From Allocoprobacillus halotolerans (GTDB taxonomy: Bacteria; Bacillota_I; Bacilli_A; Erysipelotrichales; Coprobacillaceae): a DNA stretch of 64,000 nt. Made by a program: the position numbers and the translations under genes. The notes under the pieces were generated by a model, which saw only the letters and a program-made list of their open reading frames with translations, had not been told where the DNA came from and did no database searches. How positions within the stretch are numbered: position 1 is the stretch's first letter; each line of letters starts with the position of its first letter. The stretch spans positions 372,001 to 436,000 of the forward strand of contig NZ_CP101620.1 in assembly GCF_024399475.1 (NCBI RefSeq). Reading direction: 5' to 3'. Shown here piece after piece: positions 56,312 through 64,000 of this stretch.

Positions 56312-57187
56312 TTAAGAATGCACTAATTGATAAAAGTCTTTATAATCAATATCTAAATAGATATTATCTTCTATCTTTTCTAACTGTTCTTTATTGCAGT
56401 CTTTAATCCATTCAAGGTTTTCATTTGTAAATTTCTTAATTAAAATTTTCATAAGAGTTTCAATCTTTCCTTTAATTTTTCCACGTTTTTCTCCACGCTT
56501 CTCGCCTTCTTTTCTACCTCGCTTTTCTCCACGTTTTTCTGCTTTTTTGTTTTCTTCTTCTACAAGTTTTTTTAGTTCTTTACACATTTTTTTCTTGCCC
56601 CTTTCTGAATTTTTAAAATAACTCACTCTTTTTCTTAAGACTTTATAATGCATCTTGTCTGGATCTTCACACATTAAATCATGCATCAACAACCCTAATG
56701 GACTTTCATCCTGTATACTCGCATTTAAATAAATAATATGTAGCTTGTCTTTAAAAAGTGTTCCATCATCTTTATATCTGTCAATATATTGAATGATTTT
56801 TTTAGATCTTAAGACATCCTTTTCACATATGAAGATAACATACATTTCAGATAGCTTATGCCATTTTTGCTTGGGATAGGACTTACTGCTATCAAGTATA
56901 CTGGCATGATATCTCGCTCTTAGAGGCGTAGCATTTTCTATGCTTCGCTCCATTTCAATATTGACAATCTTTCCATCACTAAGTGTAGCAACAATATCCA
57001 TCCATATAGATCTACCTCCAAGATTCTTACGTTTATCTTCAGTTTTAAACTTTACGACTGAAACATCATCACCAAAGATAGTTTTAACCAAGAGCTCAAC
57101 ACATTTTTCGCTTCTAAACAAAACCTGCATGAACTCATTGTCAATAGGTCTAAGCTTTTCTAAAATATTTAAATATTCTTGATTCAT
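56312..57187 (-). CDS. Rpn/PD-(D/E)XK nuclease family transposase-like protein
   Basis: About 291 aa from ATG 57187, which has AAGGGGTG before it. The nuclease core is RPIDNEFMQVLFRSEKCVEL, then GGRSIWMDIVATLSDGKIVN and IEMERSIE (D...ExE), as in Rpn recombination-promoting nucleases. The C-terminal part contains a Lys/Arg/Glu/Gly repeat, EKRGEKRGRKEGEKRGEKRG, probably a helix, and ends with LEKIEDNIYLDIDYKDFYQL. Its role may be DNA cleavage in recombination or phage defence; inference. Confidence 0.82.
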   Translation of the reverse strand: MNQEYLNILEKLRPIDNEFMQVLFRSEKCVELLVKTIFGDDVSVVKFKTEDKRKNLGGRSIWMDIVATLSDGKIVNIEMERSIENATPLRARYHASILDSSKSYPKQKWHKLSEMYVIFICEKDVLRSKKIIQYIDRYKDDGTLFKDKLHIIYLNASIQDESPLGLLMHDLMCEDPDKMHYKVLRKRVSYFKNSERGKKKMCKELKKLVEEENKKAEKRGEKRGRKEGEKRGEKRGKIKGKIETLMKILIKKFTNENLEWIKDCNKEQLEKIEDNIYLDIDYKDFYQLVHS

Positions 57188-57390
57188 TTTATCACCCCTT
57201 CTTTTAATTTTTATAGTTTCAATAATTTCAATATTTAAGGAATGATAAACAGGAATTAAATACCCTTCTATTATATATATACGCAAAAATTTTCGATTTT
57301 TCTTTTTATTTCTTTAAATAGTTTAAAAAACTTTCTTTTCAAGATAAATATAACACAATATTTGCTTATTGTAAATATTGTGAATTTAAA

Positions 57391-57420
57391 AAGGCCAATA
57401 CATATCTATTGACCTTATCA
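57391..57420 (-). terminator. Terminator of the GNAT gene
   Basis: AAGGCCAAT and ATTGACCTT around an 8-base loop directly after the stop, then T-run on the minus strand. Confidence 0.75.
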
Positions 57421-57423
57421 TGA

Positions 57424-57834
57424 CTACAATTCTTTTTTCATATGAATGTGGGGACAAAACTCATCCATATATTCTTGACCATAAGCAACATAGCCGTTTT
57501 TTTCATAAAAAGTTTTAGCAACTACTTGTGCTGAAAGTGTAACTTTTTGATAACCTAATTCCTTTGCTTTCTTTTCTAATTCATGTAAAATATAGCTACC
57601 AAGATGTTTATTCCTTTTCTCTTTAATCACAGCAATTCTTCCAAAAACAAGAACCCCATCTTCATCATAGAAACGGGCACAACCTATTGGTGTTTGATAA
57701 TCATAAGCGACTAGATGCCAACTTTGTTCATCTTGTTTATCAAATTCATTTTTAAACCCTTGTTCCTCAACAAAAACTTTTTCTCTAATCCTTTTTGCTT
57801 CATCAGGAAGCTTATAAAAAAATTGACAATTCAT
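57424..57834 (-). CDS. GNAT-family N-acetyltransferase
   Basis: A 136-aa acetyltransferase. Visible motifs are IREKVFVEEQGFKNEFDKQD, VFGRIAVIKEKRNKHLGSYI (motif A, acetyl-CoA pyrophosphate loop R-x-x-K-x-x-G-type) and FYEKNGYVAYGQEYMDEFCP. It resembles ElaA/YjcF-type enzymes whose substrate is unknown. It overlaps the HD gene end by 23 bases, so it is translationally coupled. Confidence 0.85.
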   Translation of the reverse strand: MNCQFFYKLPDEAKRIREKVFVEEQGFKNEFDKQDEQSWHLVAYDYQTPIGCARFYDEDGVLVFGRIAVIKEKRNKHLGSYILHELEKKAKELGYQKVTLSAQVVAKTFYEKNGYVAYGQEYMDEFCPHIHMKKEL

Positions 57835-59080
57835 CTTTAATCTCCTTTGGAAAAAATATTTTTTGATCTGATTTAAAACGCTTTGAATTTAAAATAGCTG
57901 AAACAATTTCTGATTTCATAGGTAATGGGGAAAGACATCCTTCATTATCTAAAATTTCAATTTCACTTAATTCTCCACTTTCACCATAATGTAAATATGG
58001 AATCTGTTTTTGATTATCACTAACAATATAGTAATCAGGGTGATAACCATTCTTTTGGGCGATTTTTCTTATTAAATTTAAATCTTCTTGACTCTTTAAT
58101 TGTGTATACTTAAATAAATGTCGATTTAAAAATCTTGACGCTAAATCGCTTAAAATAAAATCCTTTTCATGTGTAAATTCTTTAAAATAATACAAAACAA
58201 CAGCTTCATCTAAATTCACAAAATCTTGAACAGTTAAACGATGTTCCAACATTGGCATCAAATAATGGAGTTTTGTTTGAAAAACATATCCCTTCGCATA
58301 TAAGTCTTTTACCCTTTGAAAAATACTTTGTAAAAGATGTTCATAACTACGAGCAGTGGGATGATAATAAACCTGCCAATACATATGATAACGTGCTAAA
58401 ATATAATTTTCAATCGCTTGTACTCCTGATTCCTTAAAAACTAAATTCCCATCTATTACTCGCATTGTACGCAATATACGTGACATATCAAATTGCCCAT
58501 AAGTTGTTCCTGTCATATAAGAATCCCTTAATAAATAATCCATTCTATCAGCATCTAACTGACTAGATACCATCTGTATTAAAATACGATTAGGGTGTGT
58601 ATGTGCAATAATAGATGCTACATCTTGAGGAAGTTCTTCATAAAAATCATAAAGAATATCATGGACTTCACTTTCTTCTAAAATCATACGAATTGTTATA
58701 TCTTCATGATCATAATCAAAAACACCCTCAAAAGAATGTGAAAAAGGTCCATGTCCTATATCATGTAATAATCCAGCACACATCACACATAATTTATCAT
58801 AATCACTTAAACATTCATCTAAACATTCTGTTTCCAGCATTTTTCTTACCACTTGGTAAACACCTAAAGAATGTGTAAAACGTGAATGTTCAGCACTCTG
58901 AAAAACTTGATAAGTCCCTCCTAATTGTTTGATTCTTCTTAAACGCTGAACTTCTTTAGAGTTAATTAAATACCAAATTAATAAATGATCCACATGAATA
59001 TAATCATGAATCGCATCACGCAATACCCTTTTTTCATTCAATTCAATAGTTGTTAATTGAAAATTTTCTTTAAAAGTCAT
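57812..59080 (-). CDS. HD-domain phosphohydrolase (dGTPase-like, YwfO type)
   Basis: A 422-aa protein. It starts with RVLRDAIHDYIHVDHLLIWY and QRLRRIKQLGGTYQVF, then EHSRFTHSLGVYQVVRKMLE and the HD pair LCVMCAGLLHDIGHGPFSHS. A later SQLDADRMDYLLRDSYMTGT completes the dNTPase-like fold (SAMHD1/YwfO). It probably hydrolyses nucleotides such as dNTPs; the true substrate is unknown. It is divergent from the ferritin gene. Confidence 0.88.
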   Translation of the reverse strand: MTFKENFQLTTIELNEKRVLRDAIHDYIHVDHLLIWYLINSKEVQRLRRIKQLGGTYQVFQSAEHSRFTHSLGVYQVVRKMLETECLDECLSDYDKLCVMCAGLLHDIGHGPFSHSFEGVFDYDHEDITIRMILEESEVHDILYDFYEELPQDVASIIAHTHPNRILIQMVSSQLDADRMDYLLRDSYMTGTTYGQFDMSRILRTMRVIDGNLVFKESGVQAIENYILARYHMYWQVYYHPTARSYEHLLQSIFQRVKDLYAKGYVFQTKLHYLMPMLEHRLTVQDFVNLDEAVVLYYFKEFTHEKDFILSDLASRFLNRHLFKYTQLKSQEDLNLIRKIAQKNGYHPDYYIVSDNQKQIPYLHYGESGELSEIEILDNEGCLSPLPMKSEIVSAILNSKRFKSDQKIFFPKEIKDELSIFL

Positions 59081-59122
59081 TCCTACACCCTCTTTCTACT
59101 TCTAGTTTAACACACAATAGTA

Positions 59123-59151
59123 TTGTTGTTAAATAACAAAAAAAGTATAAT
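59123..59151 (+). promoter_or_regulatory. Ferritin promoter with inverted repeat
   Basis: TATAAT at 59146 with a weak TTGTTG 17 bases upstream. TTGTTA AA TAACAA (59126-59139) overlaps the spacer and could be an operator. Confidence 0.45.
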
Positions 59152-59176
59152 GAAGAAAGAAGTGGAGGGAAAAGAA

Positions 59177-59695
59177 ATGTTAAATGAAAAAGCATCAGAA
59201 TTATTAAATGATCAAATTAACAAAGAGATATATTCAGCTTATTTGTATTTAGATTTTGCAAACTTCTATACTGCAAAGGGATTAGATGGTTTTACAAATT
59301 GATATCGTATCCAAGCTAAAGAAGAAATGGATCATGCAATTGGAATTATGAACTATCTTCAAAACAATGATTATGTTGTAACATTAGATGCTATCGATAA
59401 ACCAGATAAAGAACTTAACGAATTAAGCGATTCTTTAAAATATGATTTAGAACACGAAAGATATGTGACTGATTTAATTCATACAATCTATAAAGCAGCT
59501 CATGAAGTTCATGATTATCGCACAATGAAATTCTTAGATTGGTATGTAGAAGAACAAGGTGAAGAAGAAAAGAATGCAAGTGATTTAATTAATAAATTCG
59601 AATTATTTGGCCATGATGCAAAAGTTCTTTACCAATTAAATAATGAATTAGGACAAAGAACATATACAGCATCTTCTATCCTTGCTGGTGAATAG
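59177..59695 (+). CDS. ftn: Ferritin with in-frame TGA at a conserved Trp codon
   Basis: An iron-storage protein of 172 codons. GGAGG precedes ATG 59177: MLNEKASELLNDQINKEIYS, AYLYLDFANFYTAKG. TGA at 59300 stands where ferritins have Trp, between GLDGFTN and YRIQAKEEMDHAI, which holds Glu/His ligands of the ferroxidase centre. The rest is intact to LGQRTYTASSILAGE. TGA is used as a stop elsewhere in the window (clpP, PBP), so code change is unlikely. It is either a true nonsense mutation or a sequence error (TGG to TGA). Confidence 0.85.
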
Positions 59696-59861
59696 AAATA
59701 TTATAGATTTTATTTAAGCACACTCTTACTCAAGATGATTCTAAGCCTAGGTATTTTTTGAATATTCTGATTCATAAAATTTGGTATGTTCATTGTGATA
59801 GGTTACTTATTGAAAATCCCACTCTCACTCCTAGACGCATTTAAGATAAAAATAAGAAAAA

Positions 59862-59883
59862 GAGATTTCAAAATAGAAATCTC
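59862..59883 (-). terminator. Terminator after the helical hypothetical gene
   Basis: GAGATTTC and GAAATCTC with a 6-base loop and T-run on the minus strand. The region 59696-59861 shows no gene. Confidence 0.75.
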
Positions 59884-60278
59884 CTACAAAAACATTTTTA
59901 ATTCTTCAATATATCTTTTAGAAATATCTTCAAAATCATTCATATATTTTTTAAATTGATTATCATGTTTCTCTTGATTAAAAAGATGCGTCATTGTCAT
60001 GATAGATTGATTACAGCCTTCAATTAACATCTTCGCAATTTAAGAATCATTACTCATCATTGATTTCAATTCCACCATTGTTTCTAACATAAAAGATTAC
60101 GAACTTCATCCTCAGTAGAATATTCATTCAATACCTTTTCTTTTAAATCTCCAAATTCCTTTCTCAAATGTAAAACAACATCTCTCATTTTTTCATCTTC
60201 AATTTTATCAATCAAATGATCAATAGAAATTAAACCCATATTTAAACCATTCAATAATTCCTTCATACATATATCCAT
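59884..60278 (-). pseudogene. Helical hypothetical protein (frameshift and in-frame TAA)
   Basis: From ATG 60278: MDICMKELLNGLNMGLISID, HLIDKIEDEKMRDVVLHLRK and VLNEYSTEDEVRNL. After one missing base at about 60092 it continues MLETMVELKSMMSNDS, a TAA in place of a likely Lys, then IAKMLIEGCNQSIMTMTHLF and FEDISKRYIEELKMFL. All-helical, four-helix-bundle-like pattern. I do not know its function; I have seen similar conserved clostridial proteins. Confidence 0.55.
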
Positions 60279-60313
60279 TTTATCACCCATATAAGTATAA
60301 CCTATTTCAACTC

Positions 60314-61416
60314 TTATATACTTAAATAATCTAATAAAATCCATCCAACCTGATTATCTTTAATCACATAAGCAAATCTATCAAAAATACCTAAAAGTTT
60401 CACACGTTCCCCTTGATAAGCAGTAATAATTGCATCAGTATAATCATCTAAACAATAAGTCCTTCCTTGTTTTTCATAAATAAATTCATTTTTAATATAC
60501 ATCTTTTGATCAGTATCTCTTTGATAACATAAACTAAATTGTTCTTCTTCCTTTAATACCTCTATTTCAAAATAAGGAAAATTAATTTTATGAGGTGTAT
60601 GTTCTTTAGCAATAACATCTTGCACAACAGTATAATAAGGTAAAGGTTGCACATACTCCTCTTTATAAGTGATTTGTCCTTGATGACTTTCTATAATCAA
60701 ATCATTAAGCTGTGAAATCTTTTTCACACCAACTCCACCATCAATACATATCATCTTCTTTTCTTCATCTATAATAATATGATTATCAATATGATGTTCA
60801 TTATAATTAGAAGTAGGTAAATGTCCTACAACAACAATTTCATCTAAAAGATGACCTTGTTCATAAAAATGTTGCATTTCTAATAAAGATGACAACGAAC
60901 TCTTCTTATAATCCTTACGTCTTTCAACACCAGCATGAACAAATAAAAATTGATTAAATTTTAAAGTTACAGGCAAATGAGAAATATAATCTCCTCCTCT
61001 TTTAAATACTCTGCAATTTTTCTTTGTATACCTAACATTGTTTCACTTCCATCAGCAAGATGAAGTTTTTGATAAGCTTCTCTAATACACCCATTACTTG
61101 AAACACGTTTTAAATATTTTGGTATTTCTCCTGCCAACTCTGGAATTGTTAACAATGCGTCAATTGCCCATTCACAATTTCCCATTAATACAAATGTTCT
61201 TTCATTTTCATCCAACTTTTTTATATAAGCAATTGTTTCTCTTACCTGATCTCCTTTTTCCACAAAGTCACCTAAAATAACAAGATAATCTTCTGGTGTA
61301 TAATGCACCTTTTTTAATAAACTTCTTAATCTATCTAAATGTCCATGTATATCACTAATAACAATCAGACGATAATCATCATTAACTATCTTTTTTAAAT
61401 GTTTTGGAGTTATCAT
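60314..61416 (-). CDS. Calcineurin-like metallophosphoesterase (frameshifted)
   Basis: A Ser/Thr-phosphatase-type protein. MITPKHLKKIVNDDYRLIVI precedes the metal motifs SDIHGHLDR, LVILGDFVEKGDQ and VLMGNCEWAID. A base is missing at about 60982; restored, IIFSHLPVTLKFNQFLFVHA follows (VHAGV metal His), then VVVGHLPTSNY and ICIDGGVGV. The C-terminal ~110 residues form an extra beta-rich part ending in RFAYVIKDNQVGWILLDYL, SH3-like. Its target is unknown. About 367 aa. Confidence 0.83.
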
Positions 61417-61460
61417 CCTATCACTTCCTCATCTCTAGTATACATGATTTTTCTAAAAAG

Positions 61461-61484
61461 AAAATGCGATTATCTCGCATTTTT
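61461..61484 (-). terminator. Terminator of the GH84-like gene
   Basis: AAAATGCGA TTATC TCGCATTTT about 100 bases after the stop. Confidence 0.7.
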
Positions 61485-61580
61485 AAAGGTTTAATATTTT
61501 ATTTTAAATATTTTAATAAATTTTCATTTAATATTTCAATATAAATCTTATTTTTAATTTTTTTACATTAAATATTAACA

Positions 61581-64000
61581 TTAAGATTCTTTCTTTATTT
61601 TAAATAGTAAAATGAACCCTACTAATAAAGAAGTTAAAGAAAGCCCCGCTATCAAATAAATAGAAGTTTGATCACTAGTATTTACAGGTTTTTTTGATGT
61701 TGTGATATTATCATCAGTTCTCTTATGATTGCTTTGACTATTTGATGTCTTATCTTGATTTACTTGATTATTTGGCACTTTACTTTGATCAATTTGACCT
61801 TTTGATACTTTATCCTTATTGTCATCAAGATGAGGTTGTTTTACTAATAATGAAATAGCATTGTTAGCATATTCAATTGCATTATTAACTTGTTTAACTG
61901 TTGCTGTGTATGATTCGTCCATAATTTTTTCTAAATTACGTATAGCTACTTCAATATTAGCATAGCTTTCTTTTGTATATTTTGATTTATCGATTTGTTT
62001 TAGTTCTACTATTTTTTTAGCAACAGTATTTTTATCTCCTGATAAATTTAAGTTTTGATAGTTTTTTTGAATTTTAGTTATAAGTTCATTCTTTAAATTT
62101 TCATTTTTATCAATTAAGCTATCAAAAATACTTAAGTCTTTAATTGATAAATTTAATAATTCTAAACTCTTTGGTGTATATTTGTTAGTATCTAATGATT
62201 TAAATTTTGTCATCCATTCTTTTGTTATAGGATGAGCTTCAATTTTTATATTTTCTTTTTCAAATGATACTTCCTTAATAAGAATATCTTCAGCTTTATT
62301 ATTTTCACCTGGTTTTAAATGTATTCTCATTTGTGAAGTTTCAATCGGTTTATCAAATGTTATAGTATTATTACCAACAAGTAATTGCTCAATTACACAA
62401 GCTTCAACCCATTGCCCATCTTTTAAATACTCAATATGAACATTTTCTGGCATCGGATTCCATTTATAAGCATTGATATTCATTGATTTGAAAGATAACT
62501 TATTACCAAAATCAAAATTCATTACTGTATCAATATTATTAATCTTATCATACCAAACATATGTATTATCATTTTTATCATAAATATTTTTTAAATCCCC
62601 ATTACTTTTACTTCCTTGATCAGTTAATTTTGGTTGACTTAATGATGCAATAATCTCTTTTTGATATCCTCTAATAATATTTATTTGTTCTTTCACTTTT
62701 TCTTTTGGTGCGTCTTGATATATTAAATCATTCGCTTCACTTAAACTATTTTGATATTTTTCATAAATAGATTTTATTTCTAAGTATTGATTTGAATTAT
62801 TATCTACATTTTTTAAACAAGCATCTAAAGAAATTGGATTTTTAATTAAATACATTAACTCTGTATATGCTGGATTAAATACTTGATGCCCTTCTTTTTC
62901 TAGCGCTTCAACACTAGCAAAGACTTTATTATTTAGATCACTCGCCATTTTATTTACAAATGGTAATAAACGTTTAGTACCAGATTCAACAATATCATCA
63001 CCTTTTAAATTATGAACAACATAAGTAGCAGATCTAGCAAGAATATTATTTGCTATTTTAAAGTCATCCCAAATACTTTCATCAACATTTCCAGCTTCTA
63101 ATTTTTTATAAATATTTAAAAATTGAATACTAGATTCACTAATATCTCTTAAAGAATTTAACCATGGTTCCATTTCACTTAATAATTTTTTATTATTAGC
63201 CTTAACTTTAAAATTATCAACACTTTGATTAATTGTTTGATATTTTTGAATTAACAGATCAGCTACTTTGCTAATATCTTTACCTTCTTTAAGACAACGA
63301 TCAAACTCTTTAAAGATACCTACAAATTCTTCTGATTCAGGTAATACTTGAAACTCACTTGATGGATCACATAAATGCTTTGCAATTTCCTTTAATTCTT
63401 CACTTGCGTTTGTATCTATATATTTAAAACTATCAGACCAGGATTTATCACTATCAAAATCTTGAGTATTCCATGCATAATCAGCAATTGAGAATAATGA
63501 TATTTTCGAAGCTTCTGCTTGTTGCATTGGATTCGTTACTACCCCATCTAGATGAGTAACGTTATTATCAACTACTGTTGCTGGAGACATAATCAAACGT
63601 TTGTTATTAATATCATTAACTGGCCAGTTCAACCAAAAGAAAGGATTGAAACCACCATCATTATTATGTTCAGTTAATTCTTTAAATTTATCTATTGTTT
63701 TTTGTTCTACTCTTCCTAAAACGACTTCACCAGTCCACATAATATGAATATCTTTAGGTAAGTCTTTTGTTAGTGTTGTTAAATAACCTTTACCCCAAGT
63801 TAAAAAACCAGTATTATAAATAGTTGGTACAAATATTAATTCTGTCTTATCTTTCTTTGTTTGTAACCATTTATAAACATCAGTTAGTAAACGACGATGA
63901 TGCTCAGGATTAAACGAACCTGAAATATCATCAGCAGAAATTCCAAATTGACGAACACCAATGCTATATAATTGTTCTAATTTATTTTCAACATCTTTTA
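61581..64000 (-). CDS. GH84-type beta-N-acetylglucosaminidase, surface-anchored (N-terminus outside window)
   Basis: The frame is open up to base 64000. RQFGISADDISGSFNPEHHR has the adjacent Asp pair that catalyses GH84 hydrolysis, followed by PTIYNTGFLTWGKGYL, DIHIMWTGEVVLG and PFFWLNWPVND. A helical domain follows, then an F5/8-C (CBM32-like) domain (VMNFDFGNKLSFKSMNINAY to EDILIKEVSFEKE), FIVAR-like helices and the tail KKPVNTSDQTSIYLIAGLSL then KIKKES. It probably removes GlcNAc from host mucin or hyaluronan-type glycans. The signal peptide is beyond the window. Confidence 0.87.
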   Translation of the reverse strand, partial: KDVENKLEQLYSIGVRQFGISADDISGSFNPEHHRRLLTDVYKWLQTKKDKTELIFVPTIYNTGFLTWGKGYLTTLTKDLPKDIHIMWTGEVVLGRVEQKTIDKFKELTEHNNDGGFNPFFWLNWPVNDINNKRLIMSPATVVDNNVTHLDGVVTNPMQQAEASKISLFSIADYAWNTQDFDSDKSWSDSFKYIDTNASEELKEIAKHLCDPSSEFQVLPESEEFVGIFKEFDRCLKEGKDISKVADLLIQKYQTINQSVDNFKVKANNKKLLSEMEPWLNSLRDISESSIQFLNIYKKLEAGNVDESIWDDFKIANNILARSATYVVHNLKGDDIVESGTKRLLPFVNKMASDLNNKVFASVEALEKEGHQVFNPAYTELMYLIKNPISLDACLKNVDNNSNQYLEIKSIYEKYQNSLSEANDLIYQDAPKEKVKEQINIIRGYQKEIIASLSQPKLTDQGSKSNGDLKNIYDKNDNTYVWYDKINNIDTVMNFDFGNKLSFKSMNINAYKWNPMPENVHIEYLKDGQWVEACVIEQLLVGNNTITFDKPIETSQMRIHLKPGENNKAEDILIKEVSFEKENIKIEAHPITKEWMTKFKSLDTNKYTPKSLELLNLSIKDLSIFDSLIDKNENLKNELITKIQKNYQNLNLSGDKNTVAKKIVELKQIDKSKYTKESYANIEVAIRNLEKIMDESYTATVKQVNNAIEYANNAISLLVKQPHLDDNKDKVSKGQIDQSKVPNNQVNQDKTSNSQSNHKRTDDNITTSKKPVNTSDQTSIYLIAGLSLTSLLVGFILLFKIKKES

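Noticed and set aside
59300-59302. TGA decoded as Trp throughout the genome (mycoplasma-like code)
   Set aside because: clpP and the PBP end in TGA, and other genes use TGG for Trp; the ferritin case is a single site.

Overview
This window is AT-rich chromosomal DNA of a low-GC Firmicute. The gene set (RNA polymerase delta subunit, UvrABC, CtpA, DUF1934 beside cardiolipin synthase and argS) and the surface and glycosidase genes (BspA-like leucine-rich repeat protein, GH84-type glucosaminidase, Ig-like-domain proteins) suggest a gut commensal of the Erysipelotrichales/Coprobacillaceae type. That placement is inferred from gene content; no rRNA or tRNA gene was seen.

Layout. 1-7.7 kb: ctpA-uvrB-cca-uvrA run on the minus strand, downstream of a DtxR/MntR-type regulator and a ZIP metal transporter. 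7.8-12.8 kb: two paralogous cell-surface proteins share 5' regions and C-terminal modules. Both are driven by a TTGACA/TACAAT promoter whose spacer contains a G7 or G8 run, which is a phase-variation candidate. 12.8-19.6 kb: gapA and clpP are separated by an IS1634-like element flanked by 171-bp direct repeats, followed by a uridine-kinase-like gene, an EamA transporter and asparaginase. 19.6-26.5 kb: an accessory graveyard holds a serine recombinase tail, a transposon relic, a group II intron fragment, a BspA-like gene with a 15-copy 15-bp tandem repeat in its leader, tnpV, a decayed restriction-endonuclease-like gene and an RpiR fragment. 26.6-28 kb: MATE exporter. 28.0-31.5 kb: an apparently intact transposon with a DUF6431-like Zn/HTH protein, a Mu/TnsB-like transposase, a TnsC/TniB-like ATPase and a small gene, bounded by TG...CA ends, three end-repeats per side and a 6-bp target duplication. 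31.5-33.2 kb: IS4-like element. 33.3-37.3 kb: Tn916-type fragments, an arsR-regulated permease/thioredoxin/arsC cluster and a methyltransferase. 37.4-37.9 kb: an ORF-less group II intron. 38-43.4 kb: lipoprotein, glpK, a broken XRE regulator, and the Gx-HD-aroD-hydrolase operon. 43.5-47 kb: a decayed XRE/nucleotidyltransferase module, a full group II intron with its maturase, and an IS200-like element. 47-53 kb: rpoE, argS, cls, DUF1934 and PBP1A. 53.1-55.9 kb: a probable Mn2+ (yybP-ykoY) riboswitch and a P-type cation ATPase. 56-64 kb: Rpn-like nuclease, GNAT, HD phosphohydrolase, ferritin, metallophosphoesterase and the C-terminal part of the GH84-like surface enzyme.

Two cautions apply. 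First, about 20 otherwise healthy genes, many of them housekeeping, are split by single-base frameshifts, mostly one base missing from a homopolymer run. I list these as one CDS with the break noted, because sequencing or assembly error is more likely than real loss. Second, boundaries of decayed elements are approximate. The most interesting signals are the poly-G spacer promoters of the paired surface genes, the DUF6431-TnsB-TnsC-like transposon and its relic copy, the repeated insertion of group II introns just after terminator-like hairpins, and the 171-bp duplication around the IS1634-like element.
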